From Mesorhizobium sp. AR07 (lineage in GTDB: Bacteria > Pseudomonadota > Alphaproteobacteria > Rhizobiales > Rhizobiaceae), in NCBI RefSeq assembly GCF_024746815.1, contig NZ_CP080528.1, forward strand, positions 1 to 64,000: 64,000 bases of DNA, given 5' to 3'. Numbering within the stretch: position 1 is the first letter of the stretch; every line of letters begins with the position of its first letter. The notes beneath the pieces are model-generated. The model saw nothing but the letters and a program-made list of their open reading frames with translations, searched no databases and had not been told where the DNA came from. Both the position numbers and the translations under genes were made by a program. Shown in pieces: positions 8,415 through 18,116 of this stretch.

Positions 8415-9974
8415 ATGGCATTCGCTAACTTCATCGACCGTGCCGCCACGGCGGCATCGCAGGTCCTGGCCAATTTTCATCTGGAAGACTTCAAAACAGC
8501 TCTTCAAAAGCAGGTCGTGGCCGTCGCCTTCGACGATCAGGCCGCTTCGTGCGCCGAAGGCCAGGCGACACTAGATCTTGCAGTGAGATTGCTCGCCAGG
8601 CTCTATCCCGTTCTGGCGATACTCCCGCTGGACCGCGCGGCGAGCTCTCAAGCCCAAGCGCTGGAGCGCTTGGCAAAGTCGATCAATCCAAAAATCGGCA
8701 TCCGGCGTTCCGGCAAGTCTGCCACGGTCTGCGTAGTTGCAGGGGTGTCGCGCCCATCACTCCGGTGCCCGACCTTTTTCATGGGATCGGACGGTTGGGC
8801 GGCAAAGCTGTCGCTTACGGACCCGGTGGGCTCTGGCCCGAGTTTGCTGCCCTATGGAGCTGGCGCCGCCAGTTGCTTCGGCGCCGCCAACGTCTTTCGA
8901 ACCATCTTCGCCGCCCAGCTGACCGGCGCCGAGTTGGACGAAAACATCGACCTCTCCTTATACAGCTACGACAAGACCAAAGCCGGCGAGGCAGGCCCGA
9001 TCGACTTCCCTGTCGACCTTGGCGAAACGCACCTCGTTGGGCTCGGCGCGATAGGCCATGGCTCGCTTTGGGCCCTAGCGAGACAGCCCGGCCTGTCGGG
9101 TCGCCTGCATGTAATCGATCCCGAGGCGATCGAACTCTCAAACCTGCAGCGCTACGCATTGGCCGGCCAGGCGGAGATAGGCATGTCCAAGGCGGTCCTT
9201 GCAACCACCGCACTTCGATCGACCGCCCTCAAGGTCGAGGCGCATCCGCTGACGTGGGCAGAATATGTTGCGCGCCGGGGCGATTGGGTCTTCGACCAAG
9301 TGGGTGTGGCGCTTGACACCGCCGCCGACCGTCTGGCTGTCCAAGGGACTCTGCCCCGATGGATCGCGAATGCCTGGACCCAGGAGCACGATCTCGGGAT
9401 CTCCCGGCATGGTTTCGATGACGGCCAGGCTTGCCTTTGTTGCATGTACCTGCCGTCCGGGAAATCCAAGGACGAGCACCAGTTGATTGCCGAGGAACTC
9501 GGAATACCGGAAGCACACGAGCAGGTGAAAACGCTCCTGCAGACCAATGCCGGAGTTCCCAACGACTTTGTAGTTCGGGTGGCTACAGCGATGGCTGTGC
9601 CGTTTGAACCGCTAGCCCCGTTTGTTGGCCAGCCCATGCGCTCCTTTTATCAGCAGGCTATCTGCGGCGGTCTGGTGTTCCAGCTCAGCGATGGAAGTCG
9701 CCTCGTTCGAACCGTAGTTCCGATGGCCTTTCAGTCAGCGCTTGCCGGGATTATGCTTGCCGCGGAGATGGTCAAACATAGTGCGGGTTTTCCCATGAGC
9801 CCGACGACGAGCACTCGGGTGAATCTTCTGCGCCCGCTTGGCTCTCACTTGCACGATCCGAAGGCCAAAGATTCCAGCGGCCGCTGCATCTGTAGCGACG
9901 ACGATTTCATTGCCGCTTACAGGCGCAAATACAGCAAGAGCGTTGAACAGCTAAGCGATGTCTCCGCCGCCTAA
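8415..9974 (+). CDS. bilD: E1-like activating enzyme, ThiF fold (BilD)
   Basis: The 519-residue protein has an N-terminal region of about 200 residues without obvious catalytic motifs, then a ThiF/E1 adenylation domain: nucleotide loop GLGAIG (209-214), Asp235 in VIDPEAIE, and NLQR (243-246). Cys340, Cys342 and Cys343 in GQACLCCMYLP are candidates for the thioester cysteine or a metal site. The C-terminus has CICSDDDF. The architecture fits the E1 of Bil operons. It would use ATP to adenylate the C-terminus of the Ubl. Nothing appears truncated, and the gene closes the operon. Confidence 0.87.
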   Translation: MAFANFIDRAATAASQVLANFHLEDFKTALQKQVVAVAFDDQAASCAEGQATLDLAVRLLARLYPVLAILPLDRAASSQAQALERLAKSINPKIGIRRSGKSATVCVVAGVSRPSLRCPTFFMGSDGWAAKLSLTDPVGSGPSLLPYGAGAASCFGAANVFRTIFAAQLTGAELDENIDLSLYSYDKTKAGEAGPIDFPVDLGETHLVGLGAIGHGSLWALARQPGLSGRLHVIDPEAIELSNLQRYALAGQAEIGMSKAVLATTALRSTALKVEAHPLTWAEYVARRGDWVFDQVGVALDTAADRLAVQGTLPRWIANAWTQEHDLGISRHGFDDGQACLCCMYLPSGKSKDEHQLIAEELGIPEAHEQVKTLLQTNAGVPNDFVVRVATAMAVPFEPLAPFVGQPMRSFYQQAICGGLVFQLSDGSRLVRTVVPMAFQSALAGIMLAAEMVKHSAGFPMSPTTSTRVNLLRPLGSHLHDPKAKDSSGRCICSDDDFIAAYRRKYSKSVEQLSDVSAA

Positions 9975-10039
9975 GCAGACGTAGACGTCTCTGTTGCCGG
10001 GGGGGGCGGCGGCTTGTGCGCGTTAGGATGTGGGCGCCA

Positions 10040-12009
10040 CTATGACACGCTTGGCCCGCTCCTCTGGCGGCCGATGGTCCATGAAATCCCCTCCCCGCTC
10101 ACGATCCCGGACACCTCCTTGCCTATGTGCCGCTCGAGCACGGGCCGCCATGGCACCAGTGTGAACTCGCGCGACTTTTCAACGACGGCATGTTTTCCGC
10201 TGGCAAGCTCTACAGAGCGGCGGAGAGTACCCTCTACTCGTTCTCCGGATCGCGCTTCAGCATAGGGCAGACCAAGTTCCTCCGACAGTTGGCCGGCAAC
10301 TCGATTCAACTCTCGCTGGCGCAGGATCGAAAGCATGTTGGCGCGATAGACGATCCGATCCTGTTCCTCGTGCGCGAGGCCTTGCGCGATCAGCCACTGC
10401 CGCCGACGGGCTTGGGCATCTCTCACGTCACGGCCGAAGCCCGATCTGTGCAAAGGCTCGGGTCTCCCGGCAACCAGCTCCCGGTCCAGCCAGGTGACGC
10501 CGTCAAAACCGACCTGCCGCTCCAGCGGCATCGAAGAGAGCCTGCCGACGATTACCGGTTCAGCCTTTGCGCGCTGCCGCTCGTATTCCGATGCGCGCTC
10601 AAGGTGATCCGGCGCGATGATCCAGGTGCCGTCGGCCTGACGCTCCACACCGTTGGTTGCGCGGCGGATTGCTTCAAGCCGCCGCACGTGTGTTTCGGCG
10701 AAGCGTTCGGTGGCGGACGGGTGATGCTTGAGATGGATGTCGATGTTGTAGCGCCCGTCGTGGGCGGCGGCGATCTCGGCGACGGTCCGGTCAACTAGCC
10801 TGGGCTCGGTGTTCCTCGGCGTGACACGCACGATGCAGCCGTCGGGCATCGGTTCTGTCGCCTCGCCTCTGCCGATGTCGATCCAATGGCTTTTGCCGTC
10901 CACGCCGTCGACGATCAGGTAGTGCCGGTCGTTGATCTCGTCAGCCAGCCCGCGCGCGACAACGCGGCCGATGACCGGCTGGCCTGGCTCGCTGGATCGA
11001 TCGTGGATCACACAGTCGGCGGCACTGCGGTCGAGCCCGTTGCAAGTCAGCTCGCGATGCATGGTCTTGATGATGTCGCCGCGCTCCCCGATGCGGCGCA
11101 GCGTGGGCTCGAGCTCATCATCCAGGCGCCAGCGGCCCGACCCGATCTCTTCGGCGAGGCCCATCCTCTCCAGCTTGCGCAGACGTCCCTGTTGCAAGGT
11201 CTGACGAAAGGCGTCGCGGCGGTCCGGCGAAACAAGCCCGTCGTCGCGCATGCGTATCAACTGGCGGTCGATGCTGGTGAAGCGTTCCTGCTCCGTCTCC
11301 TGGCGCAGGCGCTGCTCGATCTCGCGGTCGGTGCGGGGACCGAGGTCGAGGCTCACCAGCTCGGTCGCGCGCTCTCGCAGACCAGACGAAATATACTCCC
11401 GCGCGATGACGAGATTCTCACTGCGGTCGTCCTTGCCACGGACAATGATATGCGTGTGCGGGTGGCCGGTGTTGAAATGGTCGACCGCAACCCAGTCGAG
11501 CTTCGTGCCGAGATCTTCTTCAAATCTGCGCCATGAGGCGCCGCGTGAGCGGTTTGAGGTCGTCATACTCAATGCTGTCTTCGGCTACGACGATGAAGCG
11601 GAATTGATGGCGGTCGCCATCAGCACGGTCGAAGAAGTCCTTACCGTTGGCGCGATCGCTTTTGGCGCCATAAAGCTCGCCAGGCGCGCCTTCCCGGGTG
11701 ACGCCATCGCGCTGGATGTAGCGCAGATGCGCACGCGCCCCGTCCTTGCCCTTGCCGGCGAGCTTGACGACCCTGGCCTTGACGACTACCCGCCGCTGCC
11801 GAAAAGCAGCATACCGGTCGCGTGATTTCAGCAGCGCGGCGGCCGCTCCACCTCGCGCCGTCCGGCTTCCGTTGAAGCGGCCTCCGCGCTTGGGCCGGCC
11901 GCCGGCTCGGTTGATCGCCGTCCGGATCTGGCCGGCGTAACGTTTGCCTGCCTTTGATCCGCGGGAGCCGATTTTTGCCCAGCTTAGGCGTGAATTCGTC
12001 GTCCTGCAT
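10040..12009 (-). pseudogene. rlxS: RlxS-like relaxase (DUF3363), two frameshifts
   Basis: The gene begins at ATG 12009 (MQDDEFTPKLGK). A five-A run near 11978 shifts the frame, which continues IGSRGSKAGKRYAGQIR to EYDDLKPLTRRLMAQ. A second one-base insertion near 11523 leads to EEDLGTKLDWVAVDHFNTGH. The HxxTGHPHTHIIVRG motif is the His cluster of a relaxase. The rest (about 500 residues) matches the DUF3363 region of relaxases carried on rhizobial integrative conjugative elements. Relaxases nick oriT and pilot DNA transfer. With two frame breaks this copy is probably dead. Confidence 0.8.
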
Positions 12010-12011
12010 GC

Positions 12012-12284
12012 CAGAGGTTGAGTGGCGGCATGCGAGAACAGCTTTCGGTTCTGACCCGGCTGGCTTTCGCCCGTCTGCTCGCCAGCGACGGCCGACCCAC
12101 ACCGGGCATCCTCGATGACGCGTTGGTCTATTCCGATGACGATCGCATTGAGCGCATGTTCGACGCTTTGCATCGTCAATCACACGATCAGCAGATTCTC
12201 GTTTTCTCCTGCCGCCAACGCGCGTTCGCAAAACTCGGCGGAAACATTTTGCAGATGAGCGACTGGCAACCGGGTCGGTCATAA
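12012..12284 (+). pseudogene. C-terminal fragment of an SMC/YhaN-like ATPase
   Basis: The last 90 codons of a plus-strand frame read PTPGILDDALVYSDDDRIER, then MFDALHRQSHDQQILVFSCR and QRAFAKLGG. LDDALVYSDDDR is a Walker B/D-loop stretch of RecN/SMC-type ATPases and QQILVFSCRQRAF is the usual end of the YhaN-like group. The Walker A part is absent; the upstream break is close to the relaxase start. Confidence 0.6.
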
Positions 12285-12305
12285 GCGGAGATCGCGCAGC
12301 CTCAG

Positions 12306-12683
12306 CTAGGGCGACGGCAGATCGTATCGTGTTACGATGGCAATGCCGTTTTCGATCTCGATTTCGATAACCTCATTAATCAGGAATTCCTCTGGGCCAA
12401 GATCGTCGAGGAGAGCATCGAAGAGCTCTCTCTGTTTTTCAGGCCCGACCTGAGGGACGACGATGATCAGGCCGGCGTGAACCGGTTCTTTGGCATAGAG
12501 CTTCCTGAAGTCCTTAGCATTGTTGGTGACGAAGGTGAAATCCCCCTCGATAATGAGTGGCATGAGGTCCCAGTCGGTTTCGCCGCTTAGCCCAAGCCAG
12601 TTGACGTGGTTTGCTTCATGTCCGCGTTCTTGGGCTACCGCAACCAGAGACGTGTGCAGGCACTCATCGACCAGAAACCTCAC
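12306..12683 (-). CDS. PIN-like DUF5615 toxin
   Basis: The 125-residue protein starts at GTG 12683, four bases after the stop of the antitoxin frame. The N-terminal MRFLVDECLHTSLVAVAQER with Asp6, and TDWDLMPLIIEGDFTFVTNN with following Asp, fit the Mut7-C/PIN-like DUF5615 fold, a predicted RNase. The family is found next to DUF433 antitoxins. The toxin looks complete while its antitoxin is frameshifted. Confidence 0.75.
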   Translation of the reverse strand: MRFLVDECLHTSLVAVAQERGHEANHVNWLGLSGETDWDLMPLIIEGDFTFVTNNAKDFRKLYAKEPVHAGLIIVVPQVGPEKQRELFDALLDDLGPEEFLINEVIEIEIENGIAIVTRYDLPSP

Positions 12684-12687
12684 GAGG

Positions 12688-13338
12688 TCACACGCGTCTC
12701 GACCTGGCCGACGGACGTGGGTCGCCCTTCAAGACCACGCGCTTCGACGACTTTATTTTCACGCCCTGCTCGACCAGCTTCTTGGGCCGCCCACGAACCG
12801 GGTGCGCGGCGACCCACATCCTGGCGAGCTCAATCACGCGCGGCGTGAGCTTTGGATATCCCTCCAGAACCTCCGCTTCATATGCCCCCCTGGGCTAGCA
12901 TCCTCGTGATCATGCGAACAGGAATGCGGGTTCCTTTGAAAACAGGCTCTCCGCCCATCACCCCTTTGACGCGGCCGATGGCAGCCTCCGCTTCATCGAG
13001 ATCCACGATGCGCGCTTTGAGCTGTTTACGCGCCTCGGCGACGTCGACGATAAGCAGGTCGTCGGCCCTTACGGTCTTGGCCTTTGGGGCAGCTTTGATT
13101 TCCTCGAATAGGCGGTGGCGACGATCAGCGGGCAATGTCGCCCCACGCCATACCAAAGCTTAAGCCGCAGCAAATCTTCGCCGGTCAATGCCCGTCGGAC
13201 GACCCCACCGACGCGCCGAGCAGTGCTTGGCACAGTATCGACAATGCGTTTGTCGATCGCATTGTGCACGGCCTTGATGCCGATCCCGCTGACGGCGGCT
13301 GCCTCTGCGGGGGTATAGATGCGAGCAAGTGCGCCCAT
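12688..13338 (-). pseudogene. DUF433 antitoxin, two homopolymer frameshifts
   Basis: From ATG 13338 the product has a MerR/HTH-like start (IYTPAEAAAVSGIGIKAVHN), a linker, and a DUF433 domain (GGEPVFKGTRIPVRMITRML ... EVLEGYPKLTPRVIELAR). Three frame segments must be joined: a G run near 13145-13150 and a six-G run near 12889 each hold one base too many. The last segment ends at 12688. The family binds and silences PIN-like toxins and represses its own operon. An intact toxin next to a broken antitoxin is odd. Confidence 0.7.
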
Positions 13339-13340
13339 TA

Positions 13341-13366
13341 TTCTTCTCCTTGTAAAGAATAATATA
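13341..13366 (-). promoter_or_regulatory. Ribosome-binding site and -10 box of the DUF433/PIN-like operon
   Basis: On the minus strand AGGAGAAGAA sits just before ATG 13338 and TATATTAT (13359-13366) is a good -10 candidate. Two similar direct elements, CCTTGTAAAG and CCTTCGTAAAG, flank the region on the plus strand and may be operator half-sites. Confidence 0.4.
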
Positions 13367-13723
13367 GGCCGTTTGACTTCCTTCGTAAAGGCACGCGTCT
13401 TTGAAACCACGGCGGTTAGCAAAGGCGGTGATGAGCCAGCCAGGAGGCCTCACAAACCCGTGAGACTCGAGACGGCAGACTTGGCGCAGCCGAGGCTGCC
13501 AACCTACGGCCTCCTTGTTCGGAAAGCCAAACCACGGTGTCCGAAAATTGTAGCATATTTCGGACGTCTGTCTTGTCTGCGTCCACTACATCAATACGAC
13601 CGCCAAGATCTTCGGCACTGCCCCGAGGGTCGGGGAGATCTTGGCATCGGCCGCTGAGAACACCGGCCGTCTGGTCGCAGTTGATTGAGCATCGATGAAC
13701 ACCCGCGAGGCGGGATTAGGCAC
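13367..13723. other. Intergenic region without recognised gene
   Basis: No frame in either direction resembles a known protein. It separates the divergent DUF433 operon and the first AbiE operon and probably holds debris of an earlier insertion. Confidence 0.4.
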
Positions 13724-13806
13724 TGACCAAAGTTTGAATACAAATTCTGGTCACAACGATGTTGTCGATTGCTACTGACCAATTTTTATATATAATCTTC
13801 GGTCAG
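13724..13806 (+). promoter_or_regulatory. Promoter and two tandem inverted repeats before the first AbiE pair
   Basis: Two inverted repeats lie about 51 bases apart: TGACCA (13724-13729) with TGGTCA (13748-13753), and CTGACC (13775-13780) with GGTCAG (13801-13806). The second encloses TATAAT (13791-13796), preceded 16 bases upstream by TTGCTA. AbiEi-type antitoxins are known to autoregulate through inverted repeats, so these are probable operators for the gene starting at 13820. Confidence 0.55.
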
Positions 13807-13819
13807 AAAGGCGGCCCAG

Positions 13820-14560
13820 ATGCCAGACCCGACGTCCGACACGCTCGATCGCATTCACGACCGGATCACCCAGGCGGCACCGTCCGGCGTATGGTCGCGC
13901 GCCGACTTTCTCGACATTGGGACCCCTAATGCCGTCGAGAAGGCGCTGCAACGGCTGACCCTGCGGGGTGACATCCGCCGGCCCTATCGCGGCCTCTACG
14001 ACAAACCCAGCGTCAGCAAGCTGACCGGCAAGATGGTGTTTCCGCCCCGCGCCTCGTTCATCGACGCTATCGCCCGGCGCGACAAGCTGCGCGTGCTGGT
14101 CGATGGGATGACCGCCGCGAACGACCTCGGCCTGACGACAGCCGTCCCGGCGCGCTCGACGATCTATGCCGACACCTATCCGCGAACGATCGAGATCGAG
14201 GCGAGCGCAGGCGATCCGCTGGCGACCAGGCCGGTCATCTACAGACTCGACTTCAAGCGCATCTCGGCAAAGACGGCATTCTGGGCCGGCCGGCCCGCCA
14301 TGCGCGTGATCCAGGCGCTGACGTGGTTTCGGGATGAACGATCGAGCTTCGATGCGGCCGTCAACGGGATCGTCCGACATCTGTCGCGCAATCCCGATCG
14401 AGACAAGATCGCTCAGGACCTGCGCGACAACATTCATGCGGTCCCCGCGTGGATGTATCCGCTGGTAGAGACAATCACGCGCAGGATCGTCGAGGATCAA
14501 ACCGAAAGCGCGCCGAAGTCAGAACCCACGAAGGGCGATCATGCAGAAGACGTTCATTGA
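13820..14560 (+). CDS. abiEi: AbiEi-like antitoxin/regulator (DUF6088 type)
   Basis: The 246-residue protein has an N-terminal winged-helix part (SGVWSRADFLDIGTPNAVEK ... LRGDIRRPYRGLYDKP) and a C-terminal domain typical of the type IV AbiEi family (DUF6088). It would repress the operon and counteract the nucleotidyltransferase encoded next. The stop at 14560 overlaps the toxin start at 14541 by 20 bases. The protein itself looks complete, but the partner is truncated. Confidence 0.78.
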   Translation: MPDPTSDTLDRIHDRITQAAPSGVWSRADFLDIGTPNAVEKALQRLTLRGDIRRPYRGLYDKPSVSKLTGKMVFPPRASFIDAIARRDKLRVLVDGMTAANDLGLTTAVPARSTIYADTYPRTIEIEASAGDPLATRPVIYRLDFKRISAKTAFWAGRPAMRVIQALTWFRDERSSFDAAVNGIVRHLSRNPDRDKIAQDLRDNIHAVPAWMYPLVETITRRIVEDQTESAPKSEPTKGDHAEDVH

Positions 14561-15230
14561 GATCCTGCGCTCGAGCGTCGACGAACGCCGTACGCTCTTC
14601 GAGACGGTCGCCGCCCATTTGGGCACCCAAGCGCCAAATATCGAAAAGGACCTCTACGTCTGCTGGGTGCTCGACTTTCTGTTCAACCGCCGGCCGAACG
14701 ATCCGGTTGGTCTATATTTCAAGGGCGGCACCAGCCTGAGCAAGGCGTATGGATTGGTGCGCCGGTTCTCCGAGGACATCGACATCGGCATGTACAAAGC
14801 TGATCTGCATGTCCCGCTGGAAGCGGACATCGCCGCCCTGCCCTCCGTCAATCAGCAGCAACGCGCGCTCGCTGAGAAGGTCGACGAGGCAGCGCGGCAG
14901 TACATCTCCGGACCGCTCAGAGAACTGCTGACCAGGGAGCTCGCGATCGTCGAAGAGGCGGCCGGACGTCCTGGCCATTTTTCGTTGGGCTTCGGCTTTG
15001 ATCTCTACCGCAATAAGGAAGCGCTCGACATCCTGGTGCTTGGCTACAAGAGCGTCTTTGAGTCCGCGGGCAGCTATGTGCAGGCGGCGGTCCGGATCGA
15101 AGGCGGTGCGCGCCCCGATCCCGAGCCGGCCGAGTCACGCGAGATCGTGCCCTACATCGTTGCCGAAATGCCGGACGGGGAAAGCCTCGCCTTTCGGAAC
15201 GTGACGACGGTGAGGCCCGAGCGGACCTGA
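14541..15230 (+). pseudogene. abiEii: AbiEii-like nucleotidyltransferase toxin, C-terminus deleted
   Basis: The frame has the DNA polymerase beta-like signature GGTSLSKAYGLVRRFSEDID, with Gly62-Gly63, Ser65 and the acidic pair Asp79/Asp81. Known members transfer nucleotides to tRNA acceptor ends and stall growth. The frame ends abruptly at 15230 after NVTTVRPERT, where family members usually continue for 60-100 residues. Immediately after, a different gene (OLD nuclease) starts in mid-domain, so a deletion joined the two. Confidence 0.78.
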
Positions 15231-16711
15231 ACCGCTCAAGAGCATCGACACCTATGGCGATTTCCTCGTAGGGTTCAACGCCGGCACCGGCATTGTCGAA
15301 CCCGAACCGGGAGCCGGGATCGAAACGGCGCTGACCCTGCAACTCACGGTGCAGAGTGATCTCGAGCCGGAATGGTCACTTGTATCCCCGCGCGCTCAGG
15401 CAGCGGGACGCACCCGCAATCTCAACTGGGCCGATCGCACCCGAATTGCGCCTGCGCGTCTGGGTGTTACCGGGGACACCCACCTGACATGGCGGCGCGG
15501 CTCGGTGCTGAGCAAACTCTCAGATGGCAAGGCGGATACATCGAGCGAGCTTACCCGGTTGGCCCGCCAAATGCGGGACGCCTTCGACCAGAAGGAACTC
15601 AAGGAACTCGAAGGGTCCCTGAAGCTGGTCACGATCGCTGCAGGCGAGATGGGTGTGCCAGTCGGCGCGGCGGTGCAGGCTCTCATCGATGCGGGCTCGG
15701 TCACCTTCACGGGCGGCACGATCTCTCTTCACGATGAGAATGGCATACCGCTCCGATCTCTCGGCCTGGGCTCGTCGCGTTTGCTTATCGCGGCGTTGCA
15801 GCGAAAGGCTGCTGACAAGGCTACGACCTTCCTGATCGATGAACTTGAATATGGTCTGGAGCCGCACCGCATCATCCGGTTGCTCGGAGCGCTTGGTGCA
15901 AAAGAGGAAGTTCCCCCGCTGCAGGTGTTCGCGACGAGCCATTTCCCCGACGGCTGTTACGGAATTGAGTGCCCATCAGCTGGATATCGTGCGACGCAAT
16001 AGCGGTGGAGAGCACGTCGTCACCCGCGCCGGCGACGCCGGCGACGTGCAGGGCACGATCCGAGCTCACGCGCACGCCCTGCTCGCCACCTCGATCATCG
16101 TGTTCGAAGGCGGCAGCGAGATCGGGCTCATGCGCGGACTAGATCAGCATTTTACCAGTACGGGTGAGATATCCTTGGCGGCTTGTGGGGCCACGCTCGT
16201 CAACGGCAACGGTGATGAGACCTTCAGCCGCGCCAATGCGTTGCAGTCTCTGGGATATCGCGTCGCCATTCTGCGCGATAGTGACAAGCTCGCGCCGGCG
16301 GCGGCGGAAGCGACCTTCCTTGCCGGGGGAGGGAATGTTTTCGCTTGGGGCGGCGGTCGAGCCCTGGAGCAGGAACTCTTCGCCGCCCTTCCCGATGGTC
16401 CCGCCGCCAGGCTGTTAGATCTTGCCGTCGAGACAAAGGACCGAGCGCTCGTTGAGGCACATATCAAGACGATATCGAACGGAGCCCAAACACTTGACGC
16501 CTTGGAGACCGAGGCGCTGATCGATGGTTTCAGTGCCGTTAGCCGGGTACTCCTCGGCAATGCGGCGGCCAGCTTCGGCTGGCTGAAGACCATTACTGCC
16601 ATGGAGATTGCCGGGCGGACCATTGTCGGGCCGGCCTATGGTGAGAGCAATACCAGCCTGACCGGAGTTATGGATGGCGTGCTGAATTGGGTTGAAGATG
16701 GCACCCGCTGA
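15226..16711 (+). pseudogene. gajA: Gabija GajA-like OLD nuclease, 5' deleted and frameshifted
   Basis: The first segment (to about 15943) includes the ABC signature LGLGSSRLLIAAL and Walker B TTFLIDELEYGLEP but lacks Walker A. After FATSH a one-base shift in a TTT-CCCC run moves the frame to SPTAVTELSAHQLDIVRRN. The second segment is the TOPRIM domain with IIVFEGGSEIGLMRGL and VAILRDSD. OLD-family nucleases couple an ABC-type ATPase to a TOPRIM nuclease; with a downstream UvrD helicase they form Gabija. The missing 5' end and frame break make this copy inactive. Confidence 0.75.
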
Positions 16712-18116
16712 GATCGACCTGAGGGCCATCGGCCGCGGTCTTGTCATAGCACCGGCCGGCTGTGGCAAGACGCAGCTCATTACGGACGCCCTTGCCCGAC
16801 ACGGCGGCGCGAAGCCGATCCTGGTGCTGACCCATACCAATGCGGGTGTCGCAGCGCTGCGCGGTCGTCTGGAAAAGGCGGGCGTGAAACCGGCCATCTA
16901 CCGTGCCACGACCCTGGACGGTTTTGCGATCCGCCTCATATCAACATTCCCACAGCGGGCGGGACACGACCCTAGGATCGTGACTGACGGGCGGCCCAAT
17001 TACGAAGCGATTCGGGATGCCGCCGCCCGGCTTGTCGCGGCTGGTCATGTGCATGATATCCTGGCGGCCAGCTACGAAAGGCTGTTTGTGGACGAGTACC
17101 AGGATTGCTCGATCCGCCAGCATGCGCTCGTGACCTGGCTCGCTCAGAGCCTGCCGACTGCCATTGTGGGAGACCCGTTCCAATCGATCTTCGGATTCGG
17201 GGCCGACCGCCTGGCGGACTGGAATTCAGAGGTCATCGCATTCTTTCCGGTGTCCGGGGAGCTGACGACGCCCTGGCGGTGGAACAATGCCGGTGCAGCA
17301 GACCTAGGCAATTGGTTGCTCTCCATACGAGGGGACCTTGCCAAGGGCGCACCGATTGACCTGCGCACGGCGCCTGCCGGTGTTCAGTGGATCCAGCTCG
17401 ACGCTCGGCATGACGATGCGCTTCGTGTCGCCGCGGCCGCCGTGGAAGCGCCTGGCGATACGAAGGTGTTGATCATTGGCGATAGCACCGATCCCCGCGG
17501 ACAACGTCGGTTTGCGCGTCAGGTGGATGGCGCGGTGACTGTCGAAGCCGTGGACTTGCGTGACCTCACCGATTGTGGGGCATCTTTCGATATCAGCGAC
17601 AGCCAAGCCCTGTCCGTCGTGACCGACTTCGCTGAGAACCTGATGAGCAACTTTTCCGCGGCCGACCTGGTGCGGACGATTGCATCGGCCAGGGCGGGCA
17701 CACTTGGCCGTGCCTTGTCGGATATGGAGCAGGCGGCCGTCGCTTTTGAGGAGGAGCGAACGCTCTTCCGCGTCACCGATCTTCTCGTTGCCATCAGCCG
17801 GGCGGGTGGGGTGCGATGCTATCGGCCGGCGGTCCTTGCGGCGGCGCAGCGAGCCTTGCAGCTGGCGGGATCGGCCGGGGGACCGTCCTTCCAGGAAGCG
17901 ACGGTTGCAATCGGTGAGCAGTCGCGGCTTGTGGGTCGACCGCTGGCCAGACGCTCGGTCGGCAGCACGCTGCTGCTCAAGGGGCTCGAGGCCGACATCT
18001 CCGTGGTGCTCAATGCCGGCGCCCTGAACGCCCGAAATCTCTACGTCGCCATGACCAGAGGATCGCGTCGGGTGCTGGTTTGCTCCCCGTCACCGATCCT
18101 CAATCCGGCCTGGTGA
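16698..18116 (+). CDS. gajB: UvrD/REP-type helicase, Gabija GajB-like
   Basis: From ATG 16698 the protein has 472 residues, the usual GajB length. Walker A is IAPAGCGKTQ near residues 18-26, motif Ia is LVLTHTNAGVAALRGRLE, Walker B is LFVDEYQDCS, motif III is AIVGDPFQSIFGF, and the C-terminal motifs include TLLLKGLEADISVVLNA and LYVAMTRGSRRVLV. The start overlaps the end of the OLD nuclease frame. The gene looks intact although its partner is broken. A stand-alone UvrD-like helicase is the alternative reading. Confidence 0.82.
   Translation: MAPAEIDLRAIGRGLVIAPAGCGKTQLITDALARHGGAKPILVLTHTNAGVAALRGRLEKAGVKPAIYRATTLDGFAIRLISTFPQRAGHDPRIVTDGRPNYEAIRDAAARLVAAGHVHDILAASYERLFVDEYQDCSIRQHALVTWLAQSLPTAIVGDPFQSIFGFGADRLADWNSEVIAFFPVSGELTTPWRWNNAGAADLGNWLLSIRGDLAKGAPIDLRTAPAGVQWIQLDARHDDALRVAAAAVEAPGDTKVLIIGDSTDPRGQRRFARQVDGAVTVEAVDLRDLTDCGASFDISDSQALSVVTDFAENLMSNFSAADLVRTIASARAGTLGRALSDMEQAAVAFEEERTLFRVTDLLVAISRAGGVRCYRPAVLAAAQRALQLAGSAGGPSFQEATVAIGEQSRLVGRPLARRSVGSTLLLKGLEADISVVLNAGALNARNLYVAMTRGSRRVLVCSPSPILNPAW

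Noticed and set aside
9975..10039. AGACGTAGACGTCT as terminator of the Bil operon
   Set aside because: The stem is six pairs with a two-base loop and no T tract follows, so a terminator cannot be supported.
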